64,000 nucleotides of DNA from contig NZ_CP054142.1 in NCBI RefSeq assembly GCF_017893965.1, positions 1,488,001 to 1,552,000 on the forward strand, in the 5' to 3' direction. The stretch is from Treponema parvum (lineage in GTDB: Bacteria > Spirochaetota > Spirochaetia > Treponematales > Treponemataceae). Shown piece after piece: positions 53,224-61,521 of the stretch (its first letter is position 1; each line of letters starts with the position of its first letter). The position numbers and the translations under genes were made by a program. A model generated the notes under the pieces. It saw nothing but the letters and a program-made list of their open reading frames with translations, was not told where the DNA came from and ran no database searches.

Positions 53224-53622
53224 GTGGAGTTCGGTAAAAAAATCGCCTCATATTTAAAAAAAGGCGATATCATTGCATTGCAGGGGCCGCTCGCCGCAGG
53301 AAAGACAACGTTAACGAAGGGCATAGCGGAAGGTTTAAAAGTAAAGGATACCATAACCAGCCCCACATTTTGCATTATTTCCGAATACGAAGGAAGCATG
53401 CCGCTGTACCACATGGATGTATACCGCTTAGACGGGGCGCAGGATTTTATAAACTTGGGCATCGACGATATGCTTTACGGAAACGGAGTGAGCATTATCG
53501 AATGGAGTGAAAAAATAATGGAAGAACTCCCTAAAAAGACCATAGTGATCCGCCTTAAACCTGAGGACGACGGAACAAGAACCGTTGAAATCGACAACTG
53601 GCCTTACGGAACTTTGGAATAA
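53224..53622 (+). CDS. tsaE: tRNA threonylcarbamoyladenosine biosynthesis protein TsaE
   Basis: ATPase needed, with TsaB and TsaD, for the t6A modification of tRNAs that read ANN codons. Walker A is GPLAAGKTTLTKG, with SPTFCIISEYEG, the conserved YHMDVYRL, and IIEWSEKI. The GTG at 53224 is the first ordinary start, but it drops the first strand of the family domain. The frame stays open upstream, and a family-like N-terminus (ITLKTSSSEKT) begins at an ATT (53191) overlapping the previous stop, behind GGAAGGA. A rare start codon is therefore possible. tsaB follows. Confidence 0.87.
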   Translation: MEFGKKIASYLKKGDIIALQGPLAAGKTTLTKGIAEGLKVKDTITSPTFCIISEYEGSMPLYHMDVYRLDGAQDFINLGIDDMLYGNGVSIIEWSEKIMEELPKKTIVIRLKPEDDGTRTVEIDNWPYGTLE

Positions 53623-53629
53623 AATAAAG

Positions 53630-54307
53630 ATGAAAGCCTTAGCCGTTGACTCTGCAAACAGAAAAATTTTTATAGCTGCAAAAAATGAAGATAAAACGGT
53701 AACCGCCGTATTCGATATAGCGATGAAGCAATCCGAAAATCTCCTTCCTGCGATAGACTACGTGCTTAAACAGACCGATCTTGAGAGCAAGTATCTTGAT
53801 TATACGGTTTTGTGCAAGGGGCCTGGCTCTTTTACGGGACTGAGGCTCGGGATTTCGGCGTTAAAGGCTATTGAATTGGCGCACGACATTCCGGTTTACG
53901 GAATTTCATCTCTTGAAACCTATGCGTACCCGTTCAGAGATCTTTCAAAGGTCATAGTCCCCGTTATAGACGCAAAACGGGACAGGTTTTATGCAGCCGC
54001 ATACGAGGGTGAAAAAACGATCCTTGAAGCAGAAGATTATGAAGCAAAGGATCTTGCAGAAAGTCTTAAAAATTTTAAAAATTTGCTCATTTGCGGTCCG
54101 GACTATGAGGCGTTTATTTTTGTTCTAAAAAACCTTTTGCCGGATTTTAAAGGTTCGATAAATCATATAAAAGGAAATATTCCTTCAACGGACAGTTTAT
54201 TTGCCATTGCCGAAGAAATGATAGAAAAAAAACAAGCCCCGCTTGCGGACTACGAGGGACCTGAATATTTGCGATTAAGCGAAGCTGAAAAAAATCTTTC
54301 GGAATAA
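53630..54307 (+). CDS. tsaB: tRNA threonylcarbamoyladenosine biosynthesis protein TsaB
   Basis: Partner of TsaD in the t6A-forming complex. The ATG at 53630 (225 residues) matches the family N-terminus (MKALAVDSANRKIFIAA); an earlier in-frame start at 53585 overlaps tsaE. The conserved CKGPGSFTGLRLGISALKAI block is present, then VPVIDAKRDRFYAA. It is 7 bp behind tsaE; the pair is the end of the plus-strand flagellar transcript and convergent with csrA. Confidence 0.9.
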   Translation: MKALAVDSANRKIFIAAKNEDKTVTAVFDIAMKQSENLLPAIDYVLKQTDLESKYLDYTVLCKGPGSFTGLRLGISALKAIELAHDIPVYGISSLETYAYPFRDLSKVIVPVIDAKRDRFYAAAYEGEKTILEAEDYEAKDLAESLKNFKNLLICGPDYEAFIFVLKNLLPDFKGSINHIKGNIPSTDSLFAIAEEMIEKKQAPLADYEGPEYLRLSEAEKNLSE

Positions 54308-54353
54308 ACCCGTACCCGGCTTTTCCAGCCGTATTGTGTCCGAACGAGGGCTA

Positions 54354-54424
54354 CGGAACCTCGCCTTTAGTATCTCGCTTTCAAAACGCGCTATTCTCTT
54401 GAACACCGAAAGAATCGGAAAATC
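54354..54424 (+). repeat. Dispersed repeat family 2, copy 3 (partial)
   Basis: Begins CGGAACCTCGCCTTTAGTAT and corresponds to the second half of 45556-45626, then continues with CTTGAACACCGAAAGAATCG, matching the sequence before rdgB. It lies between convergent tsaB and csrA. Confidence 0.7.
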
Positions 54425-54444
54425 GTATTCACCGTACGGATTCG

Positions 54445-54672
54445 TCACTTTTTGAACAGTTTTGAAATTTCGTCCAAGGACTCGTTTTCGGGAGCGACGG
54501 CCGCCTTATTTTCACTCTGAATGGCGTCAAAAACCTCTTGGCGGAAAACTCTTATGTTTTTAGGAGCTTCTACTCCTATCTTTACTTGATCGCCGCGTAC
54601 TTCAATAATCGTCAACGTGATATCTTCGCCTATTTTGATCTTTTCGTCGATTTTTCGGGCAAGGATCAGCAT
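54445..54672 (-). CDS. csrA: Carbon storage regulator CsrA
   Basis: RNA-binding translational repressor, 75 residues. [20 protein letters not shown] and [19 protein letters not shown] are the family core including the RNA-contact Arg in VFRQE. The C-terminal tail is extended and acidic. It overlaps fliW by 7 bp. In bacteria with FliW, free CsrA represses flagellin mRNA and FliW sequesters CsrA, so flaB is the probable target. Confidence 0.95.
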   Translation of the reverse strand: MLILARKIDEKIKIGEDITLTIIEVRGDQVKIGVEAPKNIRVFRQEVFDAIQSENKAAVAPENESLDEISKLFKK

Positions 54673-55115
54673 TGGGCCTTTCCTCCCGACTTAAGAGCCT
54701 TTAAAATATCATACTTTGTAGTATATTTATCATTCGGAAGCACGATCTGCATACCTTTGCGGTTTTTACGGTTAATGATAAGCGGCCCTTGAAGATTTGC
54801 CGTAACGTGAGAACCGTGCGCGGGAACCGTCACTATGGCCATAACGCAGACGTCCGAAGGTTCTTTTAAATCTATTTTTTCAAGAATTTTATCGTCCGCG
54901 TCGACTTCATAATCGTTGCAGATAAGAAACGGATCTATGAGAAAGAAACAAAGCCCTTGTTCGTCAAGCGACTGCATCAATAGCAGAGGTTCGTATTGCG
55001 AATCTACCAAGGCATATTTTTTAAAATCTTCAAAACCGAACAGTCCGTCCGGTAAAGTGATCACGTGATCTTCGTCGACGGAAATGATCCCCATGCTCTT
55101 CGTTTTAACATCCAT
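54666..55115 (-). CDS. fliW: Flagellar assembly factor FliW
   Basis: FliW binds either flagellin or CsrA, linking flagellin secretion with translation. The 149-residue protein has [18 protein letters not shown], the [14 protein letters not shown] segment and [20 protein letters not shown], typical of the family. It overlaps csrA by 7 bp and follows flgL, 34 bp away, on the same strand. Confidence 0.94.
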   Translation of the reverse strand: MDVKTKSMGIISVDEDHVITLPDGLFGFEDFKKYALVDSQYEPLLLMQSLDEQGLCFFLIDPFLICNDYEVDADDKILEKIDLKEPSDVCVMAIVTVPAHGSHVTANLQGPLIINRKNRKGMQIVLPNDKYTTKYDILKALKSGGKAQC

Positions 55116-55149
55116 GTAAGCTTAACTCCAAATTATTTTGCTACAAGAC

Positions 55150-56394
55150 TCATCTCATATAATTTAAAAGCGAATTTCTGTATAATTGCCCCGCCGTATG
55201 AAGAGTCGCTTGGTAAACATATTCCAACATCTTCATATCCGTAACGGCCTTTGTAAAATCAAGATCGCCTTCACGGGATATTTGCTGATCGACATTGAGA
55301 GCTGTCTGTGAATTGCGCATAACGTTTTGCTGCAAGCGCTCATATTCGGAGCCGGACTTTGCAAGCCGCGTAACAAGGTTTGAAATGCCGCCGTCGATCA
55401 AGCCTAGAGCGCGTCCGCCTATTGTTTCAGTATCGCCTGAAAGCATCGCGTCGCGCAAAGCGATAACGGCGTCAAACATGGAACCGCCTGCTACGCGCAC
55501 GTTATTGCCGATATTATACGGCGGTCTCTGACTTGAATCCTTTATTATGCCGAGTCCGCTCAAAACCTCGCCCTGCACGTCTTCAAGCCAAAGCTGATGA
55601 GGATCTGTGGTTACAAGGTTTAAACCGTTCGTCACAGGATCGATGGAAGCTTTTACGGGAGCTCCGCTGTCGTTTATCTTTGAAATAAGAGCGTATACGT
55701 TATCTCCTGCGGAAATTTTAACTTGTGTCCCGTCTACGGAAATAACGCTGTCCGCATCGGCCTGCCAGCTTGAAAGATCCCGCCCGCCGTAAAGCTGCTG
55801 TTGTTCCGCCCAAAATACACGGTTACCCGCGCTGTCCGAAACTATGTACTTATTTTCATCGATTTCGATCTTATTCGTATCGATATTACCGTTATATCGT
55901 ACGTTTGAAATAACAGGATCCGGATAGCCTTGAATACTGCCCATTTCAATATCAAACGGGGTTGTCTTCAGATTTGTTCCTGCGAAAAGCGAGTTACCGT
56001 CGGAACTTATGGCGTTTGCATTTTGGACAAGCTGTTGAAGCAATTCGTCGACTTCCGACGCCATGTTTTTAAGATCGTCTTTTTGATAGACGCCGTTTGC
56101 ACCGGTGACGGCAAGTTCTCTTATTCTTTGCATCATATCAAGGGAACTCGACATGTACCCTTCGCGTACGACATAGGCGTCGCTTAACGTTTGCGCATTT
56201 TTTTCAAAGTTATTTATACGCGTCCAATATGACTGATAACGTACCAGATGACCGGCCGCAATGGGATCGTCGCGCAGCTGCTGTATGCGCTGCTGGCTTC
56301 CCATTTGATTATTCGCCTTATTTACGCGAGCCTCCTGGTTTCTTAGATTAAACTGCACCGAAGTGTTTGCCATATTTGAACTGATTCTACTCAT
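55150..56394 (-). CDS. flgL: Flagellar hook-filament junction protein FlgL
   Basis: Hook-associated protein 3 joins the hook to the filament. The 414-residue protein has flagellin-like ends: RISSNMANTSVQFNLRNQEA at the N-terminus and FTKAVTDMKMLEYVYQATLH at the C-terminus. The start follows GAGGTG. A hairpin element (56411-56470) separates it from flgK. It is transcribed with flgN, flgK, fliW and csrA. Confidence 0.92.
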   Translation of the reverse strand: MSRISSNMANTSVQFNLRNQEARVNKANNQMGSQQRIQQLRDDPIAAGHLVRYQSYWTRINNFEKNAQTLSDAYVVREGYMSSSLDMMQRIRELAVTGANGVYQKDDLKNMASEVDELLQQLVQNANAISSDGNSLFAGTNLKTTPFDIEMGSIQGYPDPVISNVRYNGNIDTNKIEIDENKYIVSDSAGNRVFWAEQQQLYGGRDLSSWQADADSVISVDGTQVKISAGDNVYALISKINDSGAPVKASIDPVTNGLNLVTTDPHQLWLEDVQGEVLSGLGIIKDSSQRPPYNIGNNVRVAGGSMFDAVIALRDAMLSGDTETIGGRALGLIDGGISNLVTRLAKSGSEYERLQQNVMRNSQTALNVDQQISREGDLDFTKAVTDMKMLEYVYQATLHTAGQLYRNSLLNYMR

Positions 56395-56410
56395 TTATTC
56401 ACCTCATAGA

Positions 56411-56470
56411 ACGGCATACAAGGAAATTCCGGTTTCCTAACGCCGTTTTTGTGCGCGCTTTACGCGCAAT
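56411..56470 (-). repeat. Family 1 hairpin element, short copy, upstream of flgL
   Basis: On the minus strand it has GCGCG(T)/(G)CGCGC around AAAG, then CGGC...GCCG enclosing GGAAA/TTTCC, the same order as at 61441. The bases in the arms differ but remain paired. It ends 16 bp before the flgL ATG. Confidence 0.6.
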
Positions 56471-56491
56471 TCGATAAAATTTGCACGAATC

Positions 56492-58363
56492 CTATACGCC
56501 GAGCCTGTTTATGATCGTATCAAGCATTTCATCCACTACGGTTACATACTTTGCAGCCGCATTGTAACCGTGCTGGAATTTCATTATATCTGCCAGCTCT
56601 TCGTCAATATTCACTCCGCTTATGGAATCCCTGAGATTTCTCAAATCGGCCATAAGAGCGTTTTGACTTAAAAGATTTGTTTCCGCCTGTTCGCCTTTTA
56701 AACCTACGTTCGTGACGGAGTCCGCAAAGTAATCGTCAAGCGTTCTGAGCCGCCCGATCATAATCGGAGTGTTTCTTATCGCGGCAATATCCACAGCGGC
56801 CTTTCCGTCGCCGAGATTCATCATTCCGGCGGCGTCGGGATAAGCTGCGGCGACGCCCATGACGTCGTTGCGTAAGACTTTATTTATTTCAATATATGCC
56901 GCGGGATTTAAAACAGGCGACACCGCAATCTGTGCGCCGTTAAGAGCGTTTACTGCATCCGCTTGAGCAAAGTCATATGCGTTCTCTTCTCCGCTTCCAT
57001 TTAAAATTCCCGCGTAGCCCGACAGAAAAAAACCGGAATCTTCAACGCGGCGAATGACAAAATCAGGAAGTTCGACATCCTGCGCGGGCGTGGCTTTTAA
57101 AACGAGGGCGTTATTTCTATCCAAATAAGCCTTCACTTCTCCCGTACTGTCGTTTATGCGGTTTATTAATTTTTCAACCGTGTCCGTCGCATAGTACGGA
57201 ACTTGTACGTTCCCGTCCTGACCGGAAAGAGTTATAACGCCTTCAAGACCTATATTGTCCTGGGCGTTCAGAGCGTTCGTTCCCGTAAAGCGAAATACGT
57301 AAGTGCTGTCAAAGTTACCGTCGCCCGTAGAGTCGTAGTTCCCGTTTACGTTCGTGACAAAGGGCTGCTGTACAAAAAAGTCCTGACCCGTAACCCCGTT
57401 AGCGCCTATCGCGTTTCTATGGATGTCGTTCACAAGGTCTGCAAAATTCAGCGTCATCGTATTAAGACTTTGAATTTCATTTCTTACGTCAACGTCACGC
57501 AATTCGATAAGAGCGCCCAGCGTTCCTCCCGTAAAGAAGGCGTTGTTTCCCGTGTCTTTCCACACTACTTTAGAATAACCGTTGTTGTCGGTAACGGATT
57601 GAACGTCAAAATTTCTTGCGACAGATCCTTGTACAAGGATTTGCCCGTCGACGTGGATCATAAATTCGTCTTTATCGCGTTGATCGCTTGTAATATTTAC
57701 AAGGGCGGACAATTTTTCAACTAAAAGATCGCGGCGGTCGAGCAGATCGTTCGGGTTGTCTCCCATGGCTCGCGAACGTACTATTTCACCGTTCAAATTT
57801 GCAATTTGATTTGCAAAATTATTTACTTGTTTTACGGTAGCTTCGATATCGCCGTTTAAAAGATTCCCGATTCCGGCGAGCGAAGCCCATCTTTGATGAA
57901 TGGATTCCGTAAGGGTTTCTCCGCGCGTTACGACGGCTTGCCTGGCGGCTTGGCTTTCAGGATGAACGGAAAGTTCCTGCCAGCCTTGCCAAAACTTATC
58001 CATATTACTGCGTATTGAAACATCGGCAGGTTCGTTATAGATCTGTTCAAGCATCATGTAATATTTTTCGCGCGTAGCCCAATAGGATTCCTGATTTGCC
58101 TGTGCGGTAATACGCTGATCAAGCATTTCGTCACGCAGACGATTTATGCTCTGTGCCGCCGCCCCCTGTCCTATCTGTCCGGGAACTTCCGCACGGCTTA
58201 GATCCGGTCTGTAAATCGGATCAAACGCCTTTATTTCAACCCGCTGCCTGGAATATCCTTCAGTGCCCGCGTTGGTGATATTGTGTCCTGCAGTAGTGAT
58301 CGACTGATTATGAGCGTTAAGGCTCCTTTTTCCTATTTCAATTCCTGCGAATGATGATGCCAT
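56492..58363 (-). CDS. flgK: Flagellar hook-associated protein FlgK
   Basis: Hook-associated protein 1, the first junction protein on the hook. The 623-residue protein begins SFAGIEIGKRSLNAHNQSIT with the conserved NAGTEGYSRQRVE, and ends with DIMKFQHGYNAAAKYVTVVD, typical of the family. The central domain is of normal size. It lies 11 bp downstream of the flgN-like gene. The downstream 97-bp gap to flgL holds a dispersed hairpin. Confidence 0.94.
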   Translation of the reverse strand: MASSFAGIEIGKRSLNAHNQSITTAGHNITNAGTEGYSRQRVEIKAFDPIYRPDLSRAEVPGQIGQGAAAQSINRLRDEMLDQRITAQANQESYWATREKYYMMLEQIYNEPADVSIRSNMDKFWQGWQELSVHPESQAARQAVVTRGETLTESIHQRWASLAGIGNLLNGDIEATVKQVNNFANQIANLNGEIVRSRAMGDNPNDLLDRRDLLVEKLSALVNITSDQRDKDEFMIHVDGQILVQGSVARNFDVQSVTDNNGYSKVVWKDTGNNAFFTGGTLGALIELRDVDVRNEIQSLNTMTLNFADLVNDIHRNAIGANGVTGQDFFVQQPFVTNVNGNYDSTGDGNFDSTYVFRFTGTNALNAQDNIGLEGVITLSGQDGNVQVPYYATDTVEKLINRINDSTGEVKAYLDRNNALVLKATPAQDVELPDFVIRRVEDSGFFLSGYAGILNGSGEENAYDFAQADAVNALNGAQIAVSPVLNPAAYIEINKVLRNDVMGVAAAYPDAAGMMNLGDGKAAVDIAAIRNTPIMIGRLRTLDDYFADSVTNVGLKGEQAETNLLSQNALMADLRNLRDSISGVNIDEELADIMKFQHGYNAAAKYVTVVDEMLDTIINRLGV

Positions 58364-58374
58364 AGTCTACCGCC

Positions 58375-58818
58375 TTAAAATAACTTATTTACGACAACGC
58401 TTTCGGGACTCGGATGTATTATATTTCCCTTGCGTGAATAAAGAGTGTTGCGCCTTTGCGGGACTACCGTATCAAGCACACCGCGTATAAAACCTCGTAC
58501 GGAATTTACGTAGTTTCCGAGAGTATTGTTTTCAATCTTGGATTTTATAAGTTTTCCGCGTATCTGAGTTACGGCGGGAATTTGACTTTTCAATTCTTCC
58601 GGTGAAAGCGAAGACGAAAGGAATTCTCTTTGCTTATCCAAAGCTACAAAAACCGCAGATTTTTTTTGAATCAATTCGATATTGTCCTGAAGAACCTTCC
58701 AGTCTTTTACTTTTACGGCTTCGCGTATTTTTACTTGAGCTGAAATAATGGAATCAAGGATAAGATTCTGACTTTTAAGTATATCGGTAATTTCAAGCGT
58801 TTTTTCCATTTCTGTCAT
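58375..58818 (-). CDS. FlgN-like flagellar export chaperone
   Basis: FlgN chaperones FlgK and FlgL before export. The product is helical throughout (for example LKSQNLILDSIISAQVKIRE and KDWKVLQDNIELIQKKSAVF). The ATG at 58818 (147 residues) fits a Shine-Dalgarno GGAGAAG; an alternative GTG is 6 bp upstream. Sequence similarity to FlgN is weak, as usual for this family, so the assignment rests mainly on size, helix content and position just ahead of flgK. Confidence 0.72.
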   Translation of the reverse strand: MTEMEKTLEITDILKSQNLILDSIISAQVKIREAVKVKDWKVLQDNIELIQKKSAVFVALDKQREFLSSSLSPEELKSQIPAVTQIRGKLIKSKIENNTLGNYVNSVRGFIRGVLDTVVPQRRNTLYSRKGNIIHPSPESVVVNKLF

Positions 58819-59028
58819 TTGCACTTCTCCGTTTTCATTATCGGCATAAAAAAAAACGGCTTTATAAAAAATATTAATATAAATACGCTTTCCGATATTT
58901 ATGCCTGCACACTAAATTTTCCGGCAAACTTCTTACGCTGTTACGCACGGCGCCGCCACCGTTGCGAACAACACCGCCAGTGCGCCATCCGCTGTTTTTG
59001 CCTCCGTCTTTTTCGCCGCCCCGCCGGC

Positions 59029-59058
59029 TTGACTAAGTAAAGTTTTTTTTGTTATATT
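59029..59058 (+). promoter_or_regulatory. Promoter of the tRNA cluster
   Basis: TTGACT (59029-59034) and TATATT (59053-59058) with an 18-bp spacer, 19 bp before tRNA-His. The 200 bp upstream (58825-59028) show no gene, but GC-rich stretches occur around 58940-59020. Confidence 0.7.
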
Positions 59059-59076
59059 AGGTTTTATCAGTTACTT

Positions 59077-59149
59077 GGTGCCAGTAGTTCAGGGGTAGAG
59101 CGCCAGATTGTGGATCTGGTTGTCGTGGGTTCAAATCCCACCCGGCACC
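59077..59149 (+). tRNA. tRNA-His (GTG)
   Basis: Anticodon stem CCAGA/TCTGG encloses TTGTGGA (GTG). The extra G(-1) typical of tRNA-His pairs with C73. The acceptor has an A-C mismatch at 6:67. CCA is not encoded. Confidence 0.93.
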
Positions 59150-59188
59150 CTTGCTACAAGATACAGCGCGGCTGTAACCTGTTGATAT

Positions 59189-59262
59189 GCGTTCGTAGCT
59201 CAGCTGGATAGAGCAACGGACTTCGAATCCGTAGGTCGCACGTTCGAGCCGTGTCGGACGCA
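59189..59262 (+). tRNA. tRNA-Arg (TCG)
   Basis: Acceptor GCGTTCG/CGGACGC, D arm GCTCAGCTGGATAGAGC, anticodon stem ACGGA/TCCGT with loop CTTCGAA (TCG), T arm complete. Discriminator A. Confidence 0.93.
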
Positions 59263-59288
59263 ATATCCATATCATAAGTAACAAACAA

Positions 59289-59361
59289 GGGCCATTAGCT
59301 CAGTTGGTAGAGCAGCAGACTCTTAATCTGCGGGTCGTCGGTTCGAAGCCGGCATGGCTCA
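59289..59361 (+). tRNA. tRNA-Lys (CTT)
   Basis: Acceptor GGGCCAT/ATGGCTC, anticodon stem GCAGA/TCTGC with loop CTCTTAA (CTT), T arm GTCGGTTCGAAGCCGGC. Confidence 0.95.
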
Positions 59362-59407
59362 TTAAAATGCCTTTATCGATCCAAGCGAACAGGCTCACGG
59401 TCCGAAC

Positions 59408-59487
59408 GCGAGAGTGGTGGAATTGGCAGACACGCTAGACTTAGGATCTAGTGCTTAGGCTTGAGGGTTCAAGTCCCTCCTCTCGCA
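59408..59487 (+). tRNA. tRNA-Leu (TAG)
   Basis: Acceptor GCGAGAG/CTCTCGC, anticodon stem CTAGA/TCTAG with loop CTTAGGA (TAG), a long variable region typical of leucine tRNAs, and T arm GAGGGTTCAAGTCCCTC. Confidence 0.95.
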
Positions 59488-59519
59488 TATTTTAGTTTTA
59501 AAGTATGCGCAAAATACTT

Positions 59520-59591
59520 GCGGGAATAGCTCAGTGGTAGAGCGCCACCTTGCCAAGGTGGATGTCGCGGGTCCGACTCCCGTTTCCCGCT
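59520..59591 (+). tRNA. tRNA-Gly (GCC), first copy
   Basis: Acceptor GCGGGAA/TTCCCGC; anticodon stem CCACC/GGTGG with loop TTGCCAA (GCC). Identical to the copy at 59802-59873, including several flanking bases (TCTTATAAA). Confidence 0.95.
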
Positions 59592-59650
59592 CTTATAAAG
59601 ATAAAGCGGTGCAAAAGCTGCCGTTCAATATTTGAGCACAAAAACCGAAC

Positions 59651-59780
59651 GTTTAACTTCGACGGCTATATGACGCCGTCTCGTTAAACTGCGAGTTTCA
59701 GGCAAAGCCGAAACGTCGCGAATTAACGTATGCGCCACCCTCGAAATCTGACGATTTCTGCGGCGACGCAATTTTAAGGA
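59651..59780 (+). repeat. Family 1 hairpin element, long copy, between two tRNA-Gly genes
   Basis: GTTTAA...TTAAAC enclosing GACGGC/GCCGTC, then GTTTC/GAAAC with inner GGC/GCC, and GAAATC/GATTTC near the end, which reads TTTTAAGGAA. The order equals that of 8909-9056 on the other strand, and in the first stem CCG/CGG has become CGG/CCG while staying paired. Confidence 0.75.
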
Positions 59781-59801
59781 ACGGTTTTTACCATAATTTT
59801 T

Positions 59802-59873
59802 GCGGGAATAGCTCAGTGGTAGAGCGCCACCTTGCCAAGGTGGATGTCGCGGGTCCGACTCCCGTTTCCCGCT
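59802..59873 (+). tRNA. tRNA-Gly (GCC), second copy
   Basis: Identical in all 72 positions to 59520-59591, with the same anticodon GCC. Probably a local duplication; the two are separated by a dispersed hairpin element. Confidence 0.95.
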
Positions 59874-59894
59874 CTTATAAAACGGCGATGCGGA

Positions 59895-59914
59895 GCGATC
59901 CGGATCGCTTTTTT
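59895..59914 (+). terminator. Terminator of the tRNA cluster
   Basis: GCGATC-CG-GATCGC is followed by six T, 40 bp before the trigger factor gene. Confidence 0.85.
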
Positions 59915-59953
59915 ACTTTATATTCACCTATTTTATTTTAAGGGGACGTACGC

Positions 59954-61312
59954 ATGAAACTCTCGAAAAAAATTGAAGAACTGGAAAAATCCGCCGTTAA
60001 ATTGACGGTTACCGTTGATAAAGACGATGTAGCTGAAAACTACAAACAGATCGTCTTAAAATATGCTAAAAATGCCCAAGTCCCCGGATTCAGAAAAGGC
60101 CACGTACCTGTTTCCATTTTGGAAAGAAAATACGGGAACGCCCTTAAAGCCGACGTTATGACCGACTTAATAGACAAAGCGTTAAACGAAATTTTTTCCG
60201 ACGAAAATGAAAAAGAACTTCGCCCGCTACCGTATGCGCAACCGGCTATGGACACTCTTCCGGAATTCGACGCGGCCAAAGATTTGACTTTTTCGGTAAC
60301 CTATGACGTATTTCCGAGAGTAAAAAACATCGATGTCAAAGGCGTCACTGTAAAAGAACCGCAGGTAACTATAACGGAAAAAGAAGTCGAAGAAGAGCTT
60401 AAGGCCGTTCAGGATCGTAACGCCACAGTGATGGACAAAAAAGACGATGAAAAAGTTCAAAAGGACGATATAGTTACGATCAACTACAGCGAAACGGACG
60501 ACGACGGCAATGTGATAGAATCGTCAAAACGGGAAGGGTTTGTCTTTACCGTAGGCAGCGGAGAAAATATCTATAAGATCGACGATGATATAATAGGAAT
60601 GAAAAAAGGCGAAACAAAGGACATCGTTAAAAAATATAAAAAAGACGACGACAACAAAGAGCTCGCCGGAAAAACAAAAAAAATCAGCGTGACGGTTACG
60701 GCAATAAAAATAAGGAATTTGCCCAAGCTTGACGACGAGTTGGCGCAGGACGTAAATGAAAAATATAAAACCCTTGACGACCTAAAAAAAGATATCACGA
60801 AGAACCTTGAACTTGCAAAAAATCGCCGTATATCGGAAATGAAGAACAACGACTTGCTTTCTCAGCTTATAGAAAAAAACAAATTCGACATTCCGTCTTC
60901 GATGCTTGACGCGGAACTTCAGAGCCGCTGGAAGATGATGGCACAGCAATTCCAAACGACAACCGAACAGCTCGATAAAATGATAAGTTCGGCCGGACAG
61001 TCAAAAGAAGGAATGCTTAAAGAATGGACAGGCGACAGTGAAAAGATGCTTAAATCAAGAATTATAGTGGAATCGCTTTTGCGTGACCGAAATATTTCAA
61101 TAACGCCCGAAGAGATTGACGAAGAATACAAGCGCATAGCCGAAGAAAGCGGCGCGACGGTAGATGAAATAAAAAAACGCTATGCGGATCCCAGAGCCAA
61201 AGAATATCTTATCGACGAAGCAAAGGAGCAAAAACTTTATAAACAGCTTTACGGCGAAGTAAAAGTTGTCAAAGGCGATAAGGTAGCATTTGCGGATCTG
61301 TTCAAACGCTGA
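59954..61312 (+). CDS. tig: Trigger factor
   Basis: Ribosome-associated chaperone and peptidyl-prolyl isomerase. The 452-residue protein has the ribosome-binding motif in VPGFRKGHVP (about 39-50), a PPIase-like domain (about 160-250; EGFVFTVGSG, DDIIGMKKGETKD), and the long helical C-terminal domain. It is highly charged, with many Lys, Asp and Glu. GGGGACG precedes the ATG. It is followed by a terminator, so it is a separate unit from clpP-clpX although the order tig-clpP-clpX is common in bacteria. Confidence 0.95.
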   Translation: MKLSKKIEELEKSAVKLTVTVDKDDVAENYKQIVLKYAKNAQVPGFRKGHVPVSILERKYGNALKADVMTDLIDKALNEIFSDENEKELRPLPYAQPAMDTLPEFDAAKDLTFSVTYDVFPRVKNIDVKGVTVKEPQVTITEKEVEEELKAVQDRNATVMDKKDDEKVQKDDIVTINYSETDDDGNVIESSKREGFVFTVGSGENIYKIDDDIIGMKKGETKDIVKKYKKDDDNKELAGKTKKISVTVTAIKIRNLPKLDDELAQDVNEKYKTLDDLKKDITKNLELAKNRRISEMKNNDLLSQLIEKNKFDIPSSMLDAELQSRWKMMAQQFQTTTEQLDKMISSAGQSKEGMLKEWTGDSEKMLKSRIIVESLLRDRNISITPEEIDEEYKRIAEESGATVDEIKKRYADPRAKEYLIDEAKEQKLYKQLYGEVKVVKGDKVAFADLFKR

Positions 61313-61337
61313 CGGATTTCTGCAAACGCGGGAAAAT

Positions 61338-61387
61338 GGGGCTGTCTCAAAAGTCGGTTACTTTTTCGGCAGCCCTATTTTTTTTTT
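61338..61387 (+). terminator. Terminator behind tig (repeat type)
   Basis: GGGCTG (61339-61344) pairs with CAGCCC (61370-61375), followed by a long T tract. The arm and loop start GGGGCTGTCTCAAAAGT resemble the terminator behind the symporter gene at 40656-40733. Confidence 0.85.
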
Positions 61388-61440
61388 GCCTAATCTCTTA
61401 TTTATTTGTATATTATAGGATATAATTTTATATTGCCGAT

Positions 61441-61516
61441 TTAATTGTGCGCAAAGTGCGCACGAAAACGGCATACGAGGAAATTTCAATTTCCGAGGAT
61501 GCCGTTTTTTAAGGAA
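61441..61516 (+). repeat. Family 1 hairpin element, short copy, upstream of clpP
   Basis: GTGCGC/GCGCAC is followed by GGCAT/ATGCC enclosing GGAAATT/AATTTCC and ends TTTTTTAAGGAA. This corresponds to the second half of 8909-9056. AAGGAAGG at its end is the clpP ribosome-binding site. Confidence 0.75.
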
Positions 61517-61521
61517 GGTGG

